Source: Arthrobacter sp. 31Y (lineage in GTDB: Bacteria; Actinomycetota; Actinomycetes; Actinomycetales; Micrococcaceae). Taken from it: DNA of 64,000 nt. The notes under the pieces are model-generated. The model was not told where the DNA came from. It ran no database searches and saw only the letters and a program-made list of their open reading frames with translations. This document shows positions 18,788 through 30,368 of this stretch, one piece after another (position 1 is the first letter of the stretch; each line of letters starts with the position of its first letter). Both the position numbers and the translations under genes were made by a program. The stretch lies in assembly GCF_000526335.1 (NCBI RefSeq), contig NZ_JAFW01000001.1, positions 2,418,001-2,482,000 on the forward strand, read 5' to 3'.

Positions 18788-19672
18788 GTGCACATCGGAC
18801 TGATCGGCCTTGGAAAAATGGGTTTCAACATGCGGGAACGCATGCGGAACGGCGGTATTGAGGTCACTGGTTTCGACCGCAACCCTGATGTCTCGGACGT
18901 GGCCTCCGTGGATGAACTTATCGCTGCGCTTCCCGCGCCGCGGTTGGTATGGGTGATGGTTCCATCCGGTGCCATCACTGATGCTGTGGTGACCGAACTT
19001 GGCGAGAAGCTCAGCCCCGGTGACTTGGTGATCGACGGCGGCAACTCTCGTTTCACGGAAGATCAGAAGCACGCAGCAGCACTGGCCGAAAAGAGCATTC
19101 GCTTCGCCGATTGCGGTGTGTCCGGTGGGGTGTGGGGCCTCCAGAACGGTTACGGCCTCATGGCAGGTGGCGCGGCTGAAGACATCCAACTCGCCATGCC
19201 CGTTTTTGACGCTCTCCGCCCTGAGGGTGAACGAGCCGACAGCTTCGTCCACGTAGGCGGTGTCGGCGCGGGTCACTACGCCAAGATGGTTCACAACGGC
19301 ATTGAGTACGGCCTCATGCAGGCATACGCCGAGGGTTACGAACTGCTGGCGGCCAAGGATATAGTCACTGACCTTCCGGGGACTTTCCGTGCATGGCAGA
19401 AGGGAACAGTTGTCCGGTCCTGGCTTCTGGACCTCATGGTCAAGGCACTGGACGAAGATCCTGGCCTGGCCTCGATCGATGACTATGTTGAAGATTCCGG
19501 CGAAGGCCGTTGGACCGTGGAAGAAGCAATTGCCAATGCAGTGCCCGCGCCTGCCATAACTGCTGCCCTCTTTGCCCGCTTTGCTTCCCGCGAGGACAAT
19601 TCTCCAGCCATGAAGATGGTTTCGGCCCTGCGCCATCAGTTCGGTGGACACGCCACCCGTCCGGCCAACTAG
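18788..19672 (+). CDS. gnd: 6-phosphogluconate dehydrogenase, decarboxylating (short form)
   Basis: 294 residues from GTG. It oxidises 6-phosphogluconate to ribulose 5-phosphate and CO2. The dinucleotide-binding GLIGLGKMG is at the N-terminus, followed by VIDGGNSRF, the substrate motif [10 protein letters not shown] and the catalytic-lysine segment [13 protein letters not shown]. At about 300 residues it belongs to the short, YqeC-like class, unlike the 470-residue E. coli enzyme. It sits between dnaN and recF, a known actinobacterial interruption of the dnaN-recF pair. Confidence 0.93.
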   Translation: MHIGLIGLGKMGFNMRERMRNGGIEVTGFDRNPDVSDVASVDELIAALPAPRLVWVMVPSGAITDAVVTELGEKLSPGDLVIDGGNSRFTEDQKHAAALAEKSIRFADCGVSGGVWGLQNGYGLMAGGAAEDIQLAMPVFDALRPEGERADSFVHVGGVGAGHYAKMVHNGIEYGLMQAYAEGYELLAAKDIVTDLPGTFRAWQKGTVVRSWLLDLMVKALDEDPGLASIDDYVEDSGEGRWTVEEAIANAVPAPAITAALFARFASREDNSPAMKMVSALRHQFGGHATRPAN

Positions 19673-19695
19673 GCCGCAGGAGTCCTGCAAACGGC

Positions 19696-20889
19696 GTGTA
19701 CCTCGAACATCTTTCGCTGACGGATTTCCGAAGCTATGCACAGGTCGACCTGAAGCTCGGCCCCGGTGTGACGGTCCTGGTGGGTTCCAACGGGATCGGC
19801 AAGACCAATCTCATGGAGGCCATCGGGTATTTGGCCACCCTGAGTTCCCACCGGGTCAGCACGGACGCTCCGCTGCTTCGATTCGGCGCGGAGCGAGCGT
19901 TGATCCGGGCCAGGTTGGTTCGTGGAGAGCAGTCGACGGTGGTCGAGCTCGAAATCAATTCCGGCCGGGCGAACCGGGGACGCATCAACCGCAGCAACCC
20001 GGTCCGGGCCAGGGATATCCTCGGAATCTGCCAAACGGTGCTGTTCGCTCCCGAAGACCTGGCACTGGTAAAAGGCGATCCTTCAAACCGCCGGCGCTTC
20101 TTGGATGAGTTGCTGGTGAGTCTCGTTCCGCTGCACGCTGCCACCCGCAGCGACTACGACCGCGTTCTGAAGCAACGCAATGCCTTGCTCAAATCCGCCC
20201 GGGCCGGGAAATTCACGGCCGGTCATGAGGCAACCTTGGATGTCTGGGATCAGCACATGGCCCGTGCCGGCGCAGAACTACTCCATGCCCGCCTTGAACT
20301 TGTGGAGCGACTACGTCCCCACCTGAACAACGCTTACGCACAGCTCACCGACCGGTCCAAGGACGCCGGAGCCATGTACCGCTCAACCATTCAAGGCGTA
20401 CTCGACGACGACGGCGGGCCAGCCGACCACGGAACGGAGCCTTCGGCGTCGGTTGATGACCTGCGGCTGCTGTCCGTGGATGAACTCACGGAGCGCTACA
20501 TCCAGGCCTTCGCAGCGTCGAGGAAAAAGGAACTCGAACGGGGCATCTCGTTGGTGGGTCCGCACCGGGATGAACTGGAACTTGTCCTGGGACAGGCACC
20601 GGCAAAGGGCTATGCGTCCCACGGTGAAACGTGGTCCATGTGCCTCTCGCTGCGTCTGGCTTCCTACTATGTGATGTTGGACGACGCCCGCACCGGTGGC
20701 ACCGCTCCGATCCTCATCCTGGACGATGTTTTCGCTGAATTGGACGTCCAGCGGCGGCGTAAACTGGCTGCAATAGTCGCCGGTGCCGAGCAAGTACTGG
20801 TGACCGCCGCCGTCGATGCCGATATCCCCGAGGAGCTGGCCGGACGGCGCGTAACCGTTGTTCCGGGAGGCATCGATGGCGAAGGATAG
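19696..20889 (+). CDS. recF: DNA replication/repair protein RecF
   Basis: 397 residues from GTG 19696, with AGGAG at 19678-19682. The N-terminus [19 protein letters not shown] is the typical RecF beginning; the longer frame overlaps gnd. RecF is an SMC-like ATPase that with RecO and RecR loads RecA at gaps. Walker [10 protein letters not shown] is near 31-39, the signature segment includes GPHRDELEL, and Walker [13 protein letters not shown] is near the C-terminus. The stop overlaps the start of dciA by 14 bp. Confidence 0.95.
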   Translation: MYLEHLSLTDFRSYAQVDLKLGPGVTVLVGSNGIGKTNLMEAIGYLATLSSHRVSTDAPLLRFGAERALIRARLVRGEQSTVVELEINSGRANRGRINRSNPVRARDILGICQTVLFAPEDLALVKGDPSNRRRFLDELLVSLVPLHAATRSDYDRVLKQRNALLKSARAGKFTAGHEATLDVWDQHMARAGAELLHARLELVERLRPHLNNAYAQLTDRSKDAGAMYRSTIQGVLDDDGGPADHGTEPSASVDDLRLLSVDELTERYIQAFAASRKKELERGISLVGPHRDELELVLGQAPAKGYASHGETWSMCLSLRLASYYVMLDDARTGGTAPILILDDVFAELDVQRRRKLAAIVAGAEQVLVTAAVDADIPEELAGRRVTVVPGGIDGEG

Positions 20890-21430
20890 CCGCGAGGGAC
20901 TCCAACCTGGCCGTGAACCGGATGAAATTGATGCTGCCCAAGCGGCGCTGAACCGCATGCGCGAGGCCGCGGCTGCCCGGGGAGAAGTACGGCAGCGCGC
21001 TCCGAGGCCCGGATCTGCTCCCAAACGAAAGGGGCTCCGGGATACCAGGGGCTTTGCCCAATTCCATGGCAGCGGCAGGGATCCTTTGGGCTTGGGAAAA
21101 GTGGTGGGCCGCTTGGTGGCCGAACGCGGGTGGACTTCGCCCGTGGCCGTTGGTTCCGTCATGGCGGAGTGGGAGACGCTGGTTGGACCGGATATTTCCT
21201 CCCACTGCACGCCGGAGAGCTTCACGGACACGACGCTTCATGTTCGCTGCGATTCCACGGCCTGGGCCACCCAACTGCGGTTGTTGAGCACCAGCCTTCT
21301 GGAGATGTTCGGTAATGAACTGGGCGAAGGCGTAGTCACCAGCATTCAGGTGTTGGGACCTTCCGCTCCAAGTTGGCGAAAAGGCGGACGCAGCGTCAAC
21401 GGTCGAGGACCCAGGGACACGTACGGCTAA
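20876..21430 (+). CDS. dciA: DciA-like replicative helicase loader (DUF721)
   Basis: 184 residues from ATG 20876, overlapping recF. The first 75 residues are charged and low-complexity (Arg/Ala/Gly). The C-terminal DUF721 domain ([21 protein letters not shown], the conserved [14 protein letters not shown], and [24 protein letters not shown]) is the KH-like domain of DciA, which loads DnaB helicase in bacteria lacking DnaC or DnaI. Its place between recF and gyrB is standard for actinobacteria. Confidence 0.9.
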   Translation: MAKDSREGLQPGREPDEIDAAQAALNRMREAAAARGEVRQRAPRPGSAPKRKGLRDTRGFAQFHGSGRDPLGLGKVVGRLVAERGWTSPVAVGSVMAEWETLVGPDISSHCTPESFTDTTLHVRCDSTAWATQLRLLSTSLLEMFGNELGEGVVTSIQVLGPSAPSWRKGGRSVNGRGPRDTYG

Positions 21431-21554
21431 ACGGCGTGCAGGGCGTTTCAACCTCCCCGAGTCGTATAGGCCCCCGTCGGGACCACCGCAGGGCCATTGA
21501 AGATAGGGCCAGCGGCCTCTCATGGCCATATTCAGCTCTCGGCTGCCCCTGTAT

Positions 21555-21586
21555 TTGCAAGGATTCGCGGGTTTCCACGATAGAAT
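21555..21586 (+). promoter_or_regulatory. Candidate gyrB promoter
   Basis: TTGCAA (21555-21560) and TAGAAT (21581-21586) are good -35 and -10 hexamers, though the 20-bp spacer is longer than the ideal 17. A start near 21593 would give a leader of about 175 bases. The rest of the 337-bp gap (21431-21767) shows no gene. Confidence 0.45.
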
Positions 21587-21671
21587 TGGCGTAGATCACT
21601 GAGCGCCGGTGAAACGTCGTCGGGTCCTGTATCCACTCCTGTGGCATCGGGGACCCCCGTCGTCGGAGTAG

Positions 21672-23846
<2,175 letters not shown>

Positions 23847-23909
23847 GGCCCACAAGGGCACTTGAATATTCCAGAACCGACATATACCTGAAACGGAAAA
23901 ACTTAGATT

Positions 23910-26579
23910 ATGAGTGACGAAACTCCCGAAGTCCCGGAACCGAACGACGTCGAGGATGTTGTTCTCGAAGGTGATGTGCTGACCGACCGCGTGGAGCAGG
24001 TGGACCTGCAGACTGAGATGCAGCGGTCCTACCTGGACTACGCCATGGCCGTCATCGTTGGCCGCGCCCTCCCGGACGTCCGTGACGGCCTCAAGCCGGT
24101 GCACCGCCGCGTTCTGTACGCAATGTTCGACGGCGGATACCGTCCCGACCGCTCCTTCAACAAGTGCGCCCGCGTTGTTGGCGACGTCATGGGTACCTAT
24201 CACCCGCACGGTGACATGGCGATCTACGATGCACTGGTCCGCCTGATCCAGGACTGGACCATGCGGTACCCGTTGGCGTTGGGCCAGGGTAACTTCGGTT
24301 CCCCTGGCAATGACGGTGCCGCTGCACCGCGTTACACGGAAACCAAGATGGCCCAGCTCGCCATGGAAATGGTCCGTGACATCGACGAGGAAACCGTCGA
24401 CTTCCAGGACAACTACGACGGCAAGAACCAGGAACCCACCATCCTGCCGGCGCGTTTCCCCAACCTGCTGGTCAATGGCTCCTCCGGCATCGCCGTCGGC
24501 ATGGCCACCAACATTCCGCCGCACAACCTTCGCGAAGTTGCCCAAGGCGTGCAGTGGGCGCTTGAGAACCCGACTGCCACGCGGGAAGAGCTTCTTGAGG
24601 CGCTGTTGCTGCGTATCAAGGGACCTGACTTCCCCACGGGTGCCAACATCCTGGGGCACAAAGGCATCGAAGACGCCTACCGCACCGGCCGCGGCTCCAT
24701 CACCATGCGTGCCGTGGTCAACGTGGAGGAACTACAGGGCCGTACGTGCCTGGTGGTTACCGAGCTGCCCTACCAGGCCAACCCGGACAACCTGGCTATC
24801 AAGATTGCCGAGCTGGTCAAGGACGGCAAGATCTCGGGCATTGCGGACCTCCGCGATGAAACCTCCGGCCGCACTGGCCAGCGCCTGGTGATCGTGCTCA
24901 AGCGCGACGCTGTGGCCAAGGTGGTCTTGAACAACCTTTACAAGCACACGCAGTTGCAGGACAACTTCTCGGCGAACATGCTGGCAATTGTCGACGGCGT
25001 TCCGCGCACCTTGAGCCTTGATGCCTTCATCCGGCACTGGGTTGCGCACCAGATGGACGTCATTGCACGCAGGACCCGCTACCGCTTGCGTAAGGCTGAG
25101 GAAGAAGCGCACATTCTGCGTGCACTCCTGAAGGCCTTGGACATGTTGGACGAGGTCATTGCCCTCATTCGGGCATCCAACACCACAGAAGCTGCCCGCG
25201 AAGGACTCATGGAGCTCCTGGAGATCGACGAACTCCAGGCCCGCGCCATTTTGGACATGCAGCTCCGCCGTTTGGCCGCCTTGGAACGCCAAAAGATCCA
25301 AGACCGCCACTCGGAACTTGAAGCGATGATCCAGGAGTACAACTCGATCCTGGCTTCGGAGGAACGGCAGCGCCAGATCATCAGCGAAGAACTCGCGGAG
25401 ATCGTGGCCAAGCACGGTGACGACCGCCGCACGCACATCCTGATGGGCTTCGATGGCGATATGTCCATGGAAGACCTGATCCCCGAAGAGGAAATGGTAG
25501 TCACCATTACCCGTGGCGGCTACGTGAAGCGAACCCGTAGTGACAACTACCGTTCGCAACAGCGGGGCGGCAAGGGAATCAAGGGCGCTCAGTTGCGCGG
25601 CGACGACGTCGTGGAGCACTTCTTCGTGACCACCACCCACCACTGGTTGCTGTTCTTCACCAACCTGGGACGCGTGTACCGGGCAAAGGCTTACGAACTT
25701 GCCGAAGCCGGACGCGATGCCAAGGGCCAGCACGTTGCCAACCTGCTGGCGTTCCAGCCGGATGAGCACATCGCCCAGGTCCTTGACCTGCGGGACTACC
25801 AGCAGGCCCCGTATCTGGTGCTTGCCACCAAGAACGGTCTGGTGAAGAAGACCCGGTTGGAGGACTACGACACCAACCGCACAGCTGGTGTCATTGCCAT
25901 CAACCTGCGCGATGAGGACGAGTTGGTATCGGCCCAGTTGGTCAGCGAAACCGATGACCTGCTTCTGGTGTCCCGCAAGGGACAGTCCATCCGTTTCACG
26001 GCCACCGACGATGCTTTGCGACCCATGGGCCGCGCCACATCCGGTGTGACGGGTATGAAGTTCCGTGAAGACGACGAGCTTCTTGCCGCGGACGTGGTAC
26101 AGGACGGCTCGTTCGTGTTCATCGTGACCGAGGGCGGTTACGCCAAGCGGACCGCCGTTGACGAGTACCGGCTCCAAGGCCGCGGTGGCCTGGGCATCAA
26201 GGTAGCCAAGCTTGCTGAAGACCGTGGTGACCTTGTTGGCGCCTTGATCGTGCAGGAAGAGGACGAAGTCCTGGTGGTCATGGAGGGCGGCAAGGTTGTC
26301 CGCTCGGCCGTGACCGGCGTTCCTGCCAAGGGCCGCGACACCATGGGTGTCATCTTCGCGAAGCCGGACAAGAACGACCGCATTATTGAGGTTGCGCGCA
26401 ACAGCGAACGTGGCTTGGAAGGCGAAGAGTCCGAGGACGGGTCCGACGATGACGTAACGTTGGCTGCAAACGACGGCGCCTCCGAGGCGACCGTGACGGC
26501 CGATACGGAAAACGACGCAGTCCCGGAAATCGAAACGGGCGCGGAGCTGAACGAAGACAACACCGGAGGTAACGAGTGA
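23910..26579 (+). CDS. gyrA: DNA gyrase subunit A
   Basis: 889 residues from ATG. It cleaves and rejoins DNA and wraps it through its C-terminal beta-pinwheel. The catalytic tyrosine is Y142 in AAPRYTETK; the GyrA box QQRGGKG is near 549. The quinolone-determining segment reads [10 protein letters not shown], so Met103 occupies the position of E. coli Ser83 (Ala90 in M. tuberculosis). The last 55 or so residues are an acidic tail (Glu/Asp/Ala/Thr), as in other high-GC actinobacteria. The stop overlaps the start of the next gene (TGAGTAA, GTGAGT). Confidence 0.97.
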   Translation: MSDETPEVPEPNDVEDVVLEGDVLTDRVEQVDLQTEMQRSYLDYAMAVIVGRALPDVRDGLKPVHRRVLYAMFDGGYRPDRSFNKCARVVGDVMGTYHPHGDMAIYDALVRLIQDWTMRYPLALGQGNFGSPGNDGAAAPRYTETKMAQLAMEMVRDIDEETVDFQDNYDGKNQEPTILPARFPNLLVNGSSGIAVGMATNIPPHNLREVAQGVQWALENPTATREELLEALLLRIKGPDFPTGANILGHKGIEDAYRTGRGSITMRAVVNVEELQGRTCLVVTELPYQANPDNLAIKIAELVKDGKISGIADLRDETSGRTGQRLVIVLKRDAVAKVVLNNLYKHTQLQDNFSANMLAIVDGVPRTLSLDAFIRHWVAHQMDVIARRTRYRLRKAEEEAHILRALLKALDMLDEVIALIRASNTTEAAREGLMELLEIDELQARAILDMQLRRLAALERQKIQDRHSELEAMIQEYNSILASEERQRQIISEELAEIVAKHGDDRRTHILMGFDGDMSMEDLIPEEEMVVTITRGGYVKRTRSDNYRSQQRGGKGIKGAQLRGDDVVEHFFVTTTHHWLLFFTNLGRVYRAKAYELAEAGRDAKGQHVANLLAFQPDEHIAQVLDLRDYQQAPYLVLATKNGLVKKTRLEDYDTNRTAGVIAINLRDEDELVSAQLVSETDDLLLVSRKGQSIRFTATDDALRPMGRATSGVTGMKFREDDELLAADVVQDGSFVFIVTEGGYAKRTAVDEYRLQGRGGLGIKVAKLAEDRGDLVGALIVQEEDEVLVVMEGGKVVRSAVTGVPAKGRDTMGVIFAKPDKNDRIIEVARNSERGLEGEESEDGSDDDVTLAANDGASEATVTADTENDAVPEIETGAELNEDNTGGNE

Positions 26580-27280
26580 GTAATTCCGACTCATATCCCA
26601 AGCCGAGCACAGGTGTCCCCGGCGGACTCCGGCAGCCCTCAGGCAACGCGCAGTCAGGAACGCCTGCACGTCCCCAGCAGCGCCCTGGAACCGGGTCCGC
26701 AGGATCCGGCTCCGCGGGAGCGCGGCCCGCGAGCGGAACTAATTCCGCACCGCGTCCTGCCGGTGCTCCCGGACAGCGCCCGGCGCAGGCCGGTCAGCGA
26801 CCCGCTGGCGCTCCCGGACAGCGGCCGGCACAGCCCGGCCAACGTCCAGCCGGTACCCCTGCCCAGCGTCCCGCACAGGGCGGACCCGGCTTGGTGAAGC
26901 CGGCCCCCAAGGCAAAGGTCCGCCGCGCGCGCCTCCTTGTCAGCAAGGTGGACCCGTGGTCAGTCCTGAAGATGGCATTCCTGTTGTCCGTTGCCTTAGG
27001 CATCGTCACCGTGGTTGCAGCAATCGTTTTGTGGACCGTGTTGGATCTCACAGGCATCTTTGATCAGGTGGACAGCCTTCTTGGCACCCTGGCGGGCTCA
27101 GAGGGCAGCGGGTTCGAACTCAAAAAGATTGCTTCGCTCGGCCAGGTGGCATCGTTCGCCACCATCATTGCTGTGGTGAACGTGGTTCTGCTGACTGCAC
27201 TGTCTATGCTCTCGGCCGTGCTGTATAACATTTCCGCAACGTTGGTTGGCGGCGTCGGCGTCACCCTGACCGACGACTAG
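26576..27280 (+). CDS. DUF3566 membrane protein
   Basis: 234 residues from GTG 26576, overlapping gyrA by 4 bp. The first 110 residues are a disordered Pro/Ala/Gly/Gln repeat region with near-repeats of GAPGQRPAQ. The C-terminal half is the DUF3566 domain: [21 protein letters not shown], two transmembrane helices (about 131-152 and 192-220), and the end [11 protein letters not shown]. Homologues follow gyrA in most actinobacteria. Function is unknown; coupling to gyrase genes may reflect only synteny. Confidence 0.88.
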   Translation: MSNSDSYPKPSTGVPGGLRQPSGNAQSGTPARPQQRPGTGSAGSGSAGARPASGTNSAPRPAGAPGQRPAQAGQRPAGAPGQRPAQPGQRPAGTPAQRPAQGGPGLVKPAPKAKVRRARLLVSKVDPWSVLKMAFLLSVALGIVTVVAAIVLWTVLDLTGIFDQVDSLLGTLAGSEGSGFELKKIASLGQVASFATIIAVVNVVLLTALSMLSAVLYNISATLVGGVGVTLTDD

Positions 27281-27338
27281 CAAAAACTCCCGGAAATACG
27301 CCGAAATAGTCGGAATTGAACCGGGGAAATGCCTCGAT

Positions 27339-27368
27339 TTGAGATCGGGCCGGGATGTGCTGTACAGT
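27339..27368 (+). promoter_or_regulatory. Promoter for tRNA-Ile
   Basis: TTGAGA (27339-27344) and TACAGT (27363-27368), 18 bp apart, lie 26 bp before the mature 5' end of tRNA-Ile. GC-rich DNA between the -10 element and the tRNA resembles a stringent discriminator. Confidence 0.55.
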
Positions 27369-27393
27369 CATATCTCGGCCCGATGAGGCATCG

Positions 27394-27467
27394 GGGCGTA
27401 TAGCTCAGGCGGTTAGAGCGCTTCGCTGATAACGAAGAGGTCCCAGGTTCAAGTCCTGGTACGCCCA
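27394..27467 (+). tRNA. tRNA-Ile (anticodon GAT)
   Basis: 74 bases. The acceptor arms GGGCGTA and TACGCCC pair fully; the anticodon stem CTTCG/CGAAG holds loop CTGATAA with GAT at 27428-27430; the T arm has GTTCAAG. The 3' CCA is not encoded (ACGG follows). Confidence 0.98.
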
Positions 27468-27515
27468 CGGAACCACAAAGAGGTTCAGGTAAAACTGAAC
27501 CGGAATGAGGTGCTT

Positions 27516-27635
27516 GTGAAGAAGTTGCTGGTAGTTGTGGCAGCTGCAATCGCAGGCGTCCTGGTCTATAAAAAGGCGCAGGAATCCGAAGCCCGGAAGG
27601 ATGTCTGGAGCAAGTCAACCGACACGGTGGACTAG
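27516..27635 (+). CDS. DLW-39 family small protein
   Basis: 39 residues from GTG 27516 with GAATGAGG upstream: begins MKKLLVVVAAAIAGVLVYKK, then a charged tail with DVWSKSTDTVD. The length and the D-x-W motif (here DVW) match the actinobacterial DLW-39 family, always short and usually placed between these two tRNA genes. The N-terminal two thirds form one hydrophobic helix after MKK, so it is probably membrane-inserted. Function is unknown. Confidence 0.85.
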   Translation: MKKLLVVVAAAIAGVLVYKKAQESEARKDVWSKSTDTVD

Positions 27636-27705
27636 CCGAAGAGCCCGGTACGGATTGGTAATTACCAGTCCTGACATGGGGTATGATTGACGGGTTGCTT
27701 CTTAT

Positions 27706-27781
27706 GGGGGCATGGCGCAATTGGTAGCGCACCTGCTTTGCAAGCAGGGGGTTCGGGGTTCGAGTCCCCGTGCCTCCACCA
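27706..27781 (+). tRNA. tRNA-Ala (anticodon TGC)
   Basis: The mature part is 27706-27778 and CCA is encoded at 27779-27781. The acceptor GGGGGCA pairs with TGCCTCC (one G-T pair); the anticodon stem CCTGC/GCAGG holds TTTGCAA with TGC at 27739-27741. A TATGAT -10-like element lies at 27682-27687, without a well-spaced -35. Confidence 0.98.
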
Positions 27782-27785
27782 TAAG

Positions 27786-27817
27786 AAAAGTCCCGGTCAG
27801 AAATGACCGGGACTTTT
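27786..27817 (+). terminator. Terminator after tRNA-Ala
   Basis: The perfect 14-bp arms AAAAGTCCCGGTCA (27786-27799) and TGACCGGGACTTTT (27804-27817) enclose the tetraloop GAAA; a textbook Rho-independent terminator. Confidence 0.93.
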
Positions 27818-27838
27818 GCATTTAACGGCCTTTTTTCG

Positions 27839-27855
27839 AAACTCGGAGGCAATTC
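27839..27855 (+). repeat. Left 17-bp direct repeat flanking the mini-IS
   Basis: AAACTCGGAGGCAATTC, an exact copy of 28332-28348, adjoins the left inverted repeat. It may be an insertion-site duplication, although 17 bp is long for the usual 8-9 bp of IS256-group elements. Confidence 0.75.
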
Positions 27856-28331
27856 GGGTTATAGGACAAAACGTGTGTGAACCCCGGCAACAGCGATCAA
27901 ACAGCACCACGAGCCCACGTAGATCCCGTCGACCTGGATCTGGTCATGAACCTCACCGGTGACCGGAATCTCCGGGACAATGTTCCAGCACCATTCGGTG
28001 CGGCGCCGGAAGGAACGGGCCGTGCCAAACGAGGTCGCGGCTGATTGGTTCGACGTGCCCAGCAGCCAGCCAAGGAACGCGTCCAATTCAGCTCTCCGGC
28101 TCACATCGGGACGTTCACCCGAGCGGCTCGCCCCGCACTTCAAACACCGGTACCGCTGCTTACCGGCAGCTGTTTTCCCGTTCCGAACCAGCCCGCGGCC
28201 ACAAATCAAACACTCCAGAGATATGCAAGCACCCCCGCCACCCTAAGCTTCAAAAGCTTAGCTACCCCGGATTTCCCGCGCGATCACTGGGAAGCAAGCC
28301 CCTCCCATACACACGTTTTGTCCTATAACCC
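27856..28331 (-). mobile_element. 476-bp deletion derivative of an IS1249-like element
   Basis: Perfect 22-bp terminal inverted repeats occupy 27856-27877 (GGGTTATAGGACAAAACG...) and 28310-28331 (reverse complement). They enclose a truncated transposase on the minus strand. Exact 17-bp direct repeats flank the element. The structure is that of a non-autonomous, MITE-like element that could be moved by a full-length relative elsewhere. It lies just after the tRNA-Ala terminator. Confidence 0.75.
27859..28209 (-). pseudogene. Truncated IS1249-like transposase
   Basis: 116 residues. The N-terminal zinc-finger-like part CLKCGASRSGERPDVSRR, preceded by CGRGLVRNGKTAAGKQRYR, and the following helix (AFLGWLLGTSNQSAA) match IS1249/IS256-group transposases. 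The start of the catalytic domain, IQVDGIYVGSWCCLIAV, supplies the first acidic residue, then the frame runs into the left terminal repeat, which encodes HTRFVL and stop. The remaining roughly 250 residues, including the other DDE acids, are missing. Not functional by itself. Confidence 0.75.
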
Positions 28332-28348
28332 AAACTCGGAGGCAATTC
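28332..28348 (+). repeat. Right 17-bp direct repeat flanking the mini-IS
   Basis: AAACTCGGAGGCAATTC, identical to 27839-27855, immediately after the right inverted repeat. Confidence 0.75.
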
Positions 28349-28421
28349 ATTCGCGCCGAATCTTCGGAGGGCTTCTGCCGCCTGGCAGGCGGGGAACCTT
28401 CGCCCACACTAGGGTTGATCC

Positions 28422-29330
28422 GTGACTCTTCTCATTGCCGCCCTCGGTGTCCTGGGAGTGGCCTCCTCCGGACCGCTCATTGCAGGAACGCTCGGTGCTA
28501 CCTCGGTGACCGCCTTGGCTATAGCGTTCTGGCGCAACGCGATAGGTGCCGTGGTGATGGCAGGCCCCGTCTTCATTCGGGAGCCCAAAGCGTTCGGGCG
28601 GATCACGCGGCGTGAGTTTGGCTGGTCCGCTGTGGCCGCCGTGGCTCTGGCCTTCCACTTCGCTTGTTTCATCACCGCCCTTCAGCTGACGTCTGTGGCT
28701 GCGGCTACTGCATTGGTGTGCCTGCAGTCGGGTTGGATTGCCGTGTTCCAGCTGTTTCGGGGTACCCGGCACAGGTGGCCGGTTCTCGTGGGCCTGGGCA
28801 TCGCTTTTGGCGGCGTTGTGGCCATCACCGGGTTCGACATGGGTTCATCCCCCGAAGCGCTCCTGGGCGATCTCCTGGCACTCGCCGGCGGCGCCCTGGC
28901 CGGCCTCTACACGCTGGCGGGTGGCAAGGCGAGGCAATCAATGGGGACGGGAACGTACACCACGCTCTGCTACGGCATGTGTGCGGCGATTGTGGCCGGT
29001 CTGGCTTTGGTCACTGCCCAGCCACTCTCAGGGTTCGACGCCGGCGGTTGGCTTGGCATTATCGCCATCACCGTATGTGCGCAGCTGGTGGGTCACACGG
29101 CCTTTAACCATCTACTGGCTACGATGAGCCCGTTGCTGGTGTCCATGATCATCCTGCTGGAGATTCCAGGTGCTGCTCTTCTGGCGGCCATCTTCCTGAA
29201 TGAAACCTTGCCCGCCGGTACCTATGCGGGGTTGGCGCTGATCCTTGTGGGGCTGGCCGTGGTTGTGGCCGGTCAGCGGCGTGGCCGGCCAGAAGCAGAC
29301 CGACGCGAAGCCGAACTGGGCACGGACTAG
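28422..29330 (+). CDS. EamA/DMT-superfamily permease
   Basis: 302 residues from GTG 28422. Two EamA repeats give about ten transmembrane helices, for example GVLGVASSGPLIAGTLGATS at the N-terminus and AGLALILVGLAVVVAGQRR near the end. The family exports amino acids and other metabolites (RhtA, YdcZ types); the substrate cannot be told from sequence. The first repeat has the typical AFWRNAIGAVVM and the second GHTAFNHLLATMSPLLVSM. It starts 73 bp after the mini-IS repeat and converges on the glycosyltransferase gene 18 bp away. Confidence 0.85.
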   Translation: MTLLIAALGVLGVASSGPLIAGTLGATSVTALAIAFWRNAIGAVVMAGPVFIREPKAFGRITRREFGWSAVAAVALAFHFACFITALQLTSVAAATALVCLQSGWIAVFQLFRGTRHRWPVLVGLGIAFGGVVAITGFDMGSSPEALLGDLLALAGGALAGLYTLAGGKARQSMGTGTYTTLCYGMCAAIVAGLALVTAQPLSGFDAGGWLGIIAITVCAQLVGHTAFNHLLATMSPLLVSMIILLEIPGAALLAAIFLNETLPAGTYAGLALILVGLAVVVAGQRRGRPEADRREAELGTD

Positions 29331-29348
29331 GGTGCCGCCGTCGGGCGC

Positions 29349-30227
29349 TTACATACCGCCGCGGCGGGCGCCCTGCGTCGAGTTGGCCGTGTGGATGGCA
29401 CGCAGCAATTTTGCGGGGAAGTACACAGAGAAGAACACCACCATTGGTGCCTTCAACGCCATCTTCTTAACGTTGTGGGCCTTGTACGTCCGATCGAAAC
29501 GCTGGACGTAGTAGCGGTAGTCCCTGGGTGAGTCCTCAAGCCGCCGTGCAGACATGCCGGACACCATCTGGGGAAGGTACTGCACTTTGAGATCGTGTTC
29601 GAACAGGTGCAGCGATAGATCGATGTCCTCGTGCATCTCGTCCTTGGGGTCCAGGCACGCTTCGTCACGGATGGTTTCCCATGCCGAGCGGCGGAGGGCC
29701 ATGTTGGAGCCGAAGAGGAAATGATACTGATGCTTGGCCAGACGCAGCATGAGCTGACGCATCTTGTCGTCCGCCTTGAGCCCGAAGCGGCGCATTGGCA
29801 TGTCGTAGTAGACCACGGGACCGGTGGCCGCCGCTACGGACGGGTCCATGAAGGCTTTTTGGACCTGTTCCACCCAATCCGGTTCAAGGACTGAGTCAGC
29901 GTCGATGCGGCCCACCACATCTCCCGTGGCGTTGTTCAACCCGTGATTGCGTGTGGGGATAAGACCCTGTGCGGCTTCCTGTCGCATGAGGATGATGGGG
30001 CTTTCAGGATATTCCTGCTGCATCTGGCGAACGATCCTGGCCGTGCGGTCCGTGGACAGGTTATCCACCACGATGATCTCTTCGGCGGGAACCGACTGGT
30101 AGATGGCCGCGATGAGGCACTGGCGAATGACGCTTTCCTCGTTATACGCCGGGATGACGATGGATACGCCGGGGGGTTCCGGAGCATCCTGGAGGGAACC
30201 CGCAAGGGGTCTATCGGCTGACATCAC
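29349..30227 (-). CDS. Glycosyltransferase family 2
   Basis: 292 residues. The GT-A fold begins at VSIVIPAYNEESVI; the nucleotide-sugar site VDNLSTDRTA and the metal-binding D-A-D in GRIDADSVLEPDW are present, and HEDIDLS supplies the ED acceptor motif of processive-type family 2 enzymes. A C-terminal amphipathic or membrane-associated segment (APMVVFFSVYFPAKLLRAI) suggests work at the membrane on a cell-surface glycan or lipid. No other glycan gene is near, so the substrate is unknown. Confidence 0.85.
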   Translation of the reverse strand: MMSADRPLAGSLQDAPEPPGVSIVIPAYNEESVIRQCLIAAIYQSVPAEEIIVVDNLSTDRTARIVRQMQQEYPESPIILMRQEAAQGLIPTRNHGLNNATGDVVGRIDADSVLEPDWVEQVQKAFMDPSVAAATGPVVYYDMPMRRFGLKADDKMRQLMLRLAKHQYHFLFGSNMALRRSAWETIRDEACLDPKDEMHEDIDLSLHLFEHDLKVQYLPQMVSGMSARRLEDSPRDYRYYVQRFDRTYKAHNVKKMALKAPMVVFFSVYFPAKLLRAIHTANSTQGARRGGM

Positions 30228-30289
30228 CTCAAATCTAACACCCGGGCAGGGGCAGGCGATGGAGGCTTTGGTTACAAGCCGGCAAACAC

Positions 30290-30323
30290 TGAAGGGACCC
30301 CGGCCTTCGCCGGGATCCCTTCA
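30290..30323. terminator. Bidirectional hairpin between two minus-strand genes
   Basis: The 14-bp arms TGAAGGGACCCCGG (30290-30303) and CCGGGATCCCTTCA (30310-30323), with one C-A mismatch, enclose CCTTCG. An outer 11-bp pair CAGGGGCAGGC (30247-30257) and GCCTGCCCCTG (30337-30347) frames it. It would end transcription of the helical-repeat gene upstream. Confidence 0.75.
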
Positions 30324-30368
30324 GATGATTGACTTTGCCTGCCCCTGTTCGAGGCCGTGAGTCAGTGG

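Noticed and set aside
24732..26669. 645-codon minus-strand frame opposite gyrA
   Set aside because: Antisense shadow of gyrA with no recognisable motif.
27277..27852. Minus-strand frame over the tRNA-Ile/tRNA-Ala area
   Set aside because: It contains the typical translation of tRNA genes (TGTRTPNPLLAKQ and GVPGLEPGTSSLSA), a well-known annotation artefact, and lies antisense to two tRNAs.
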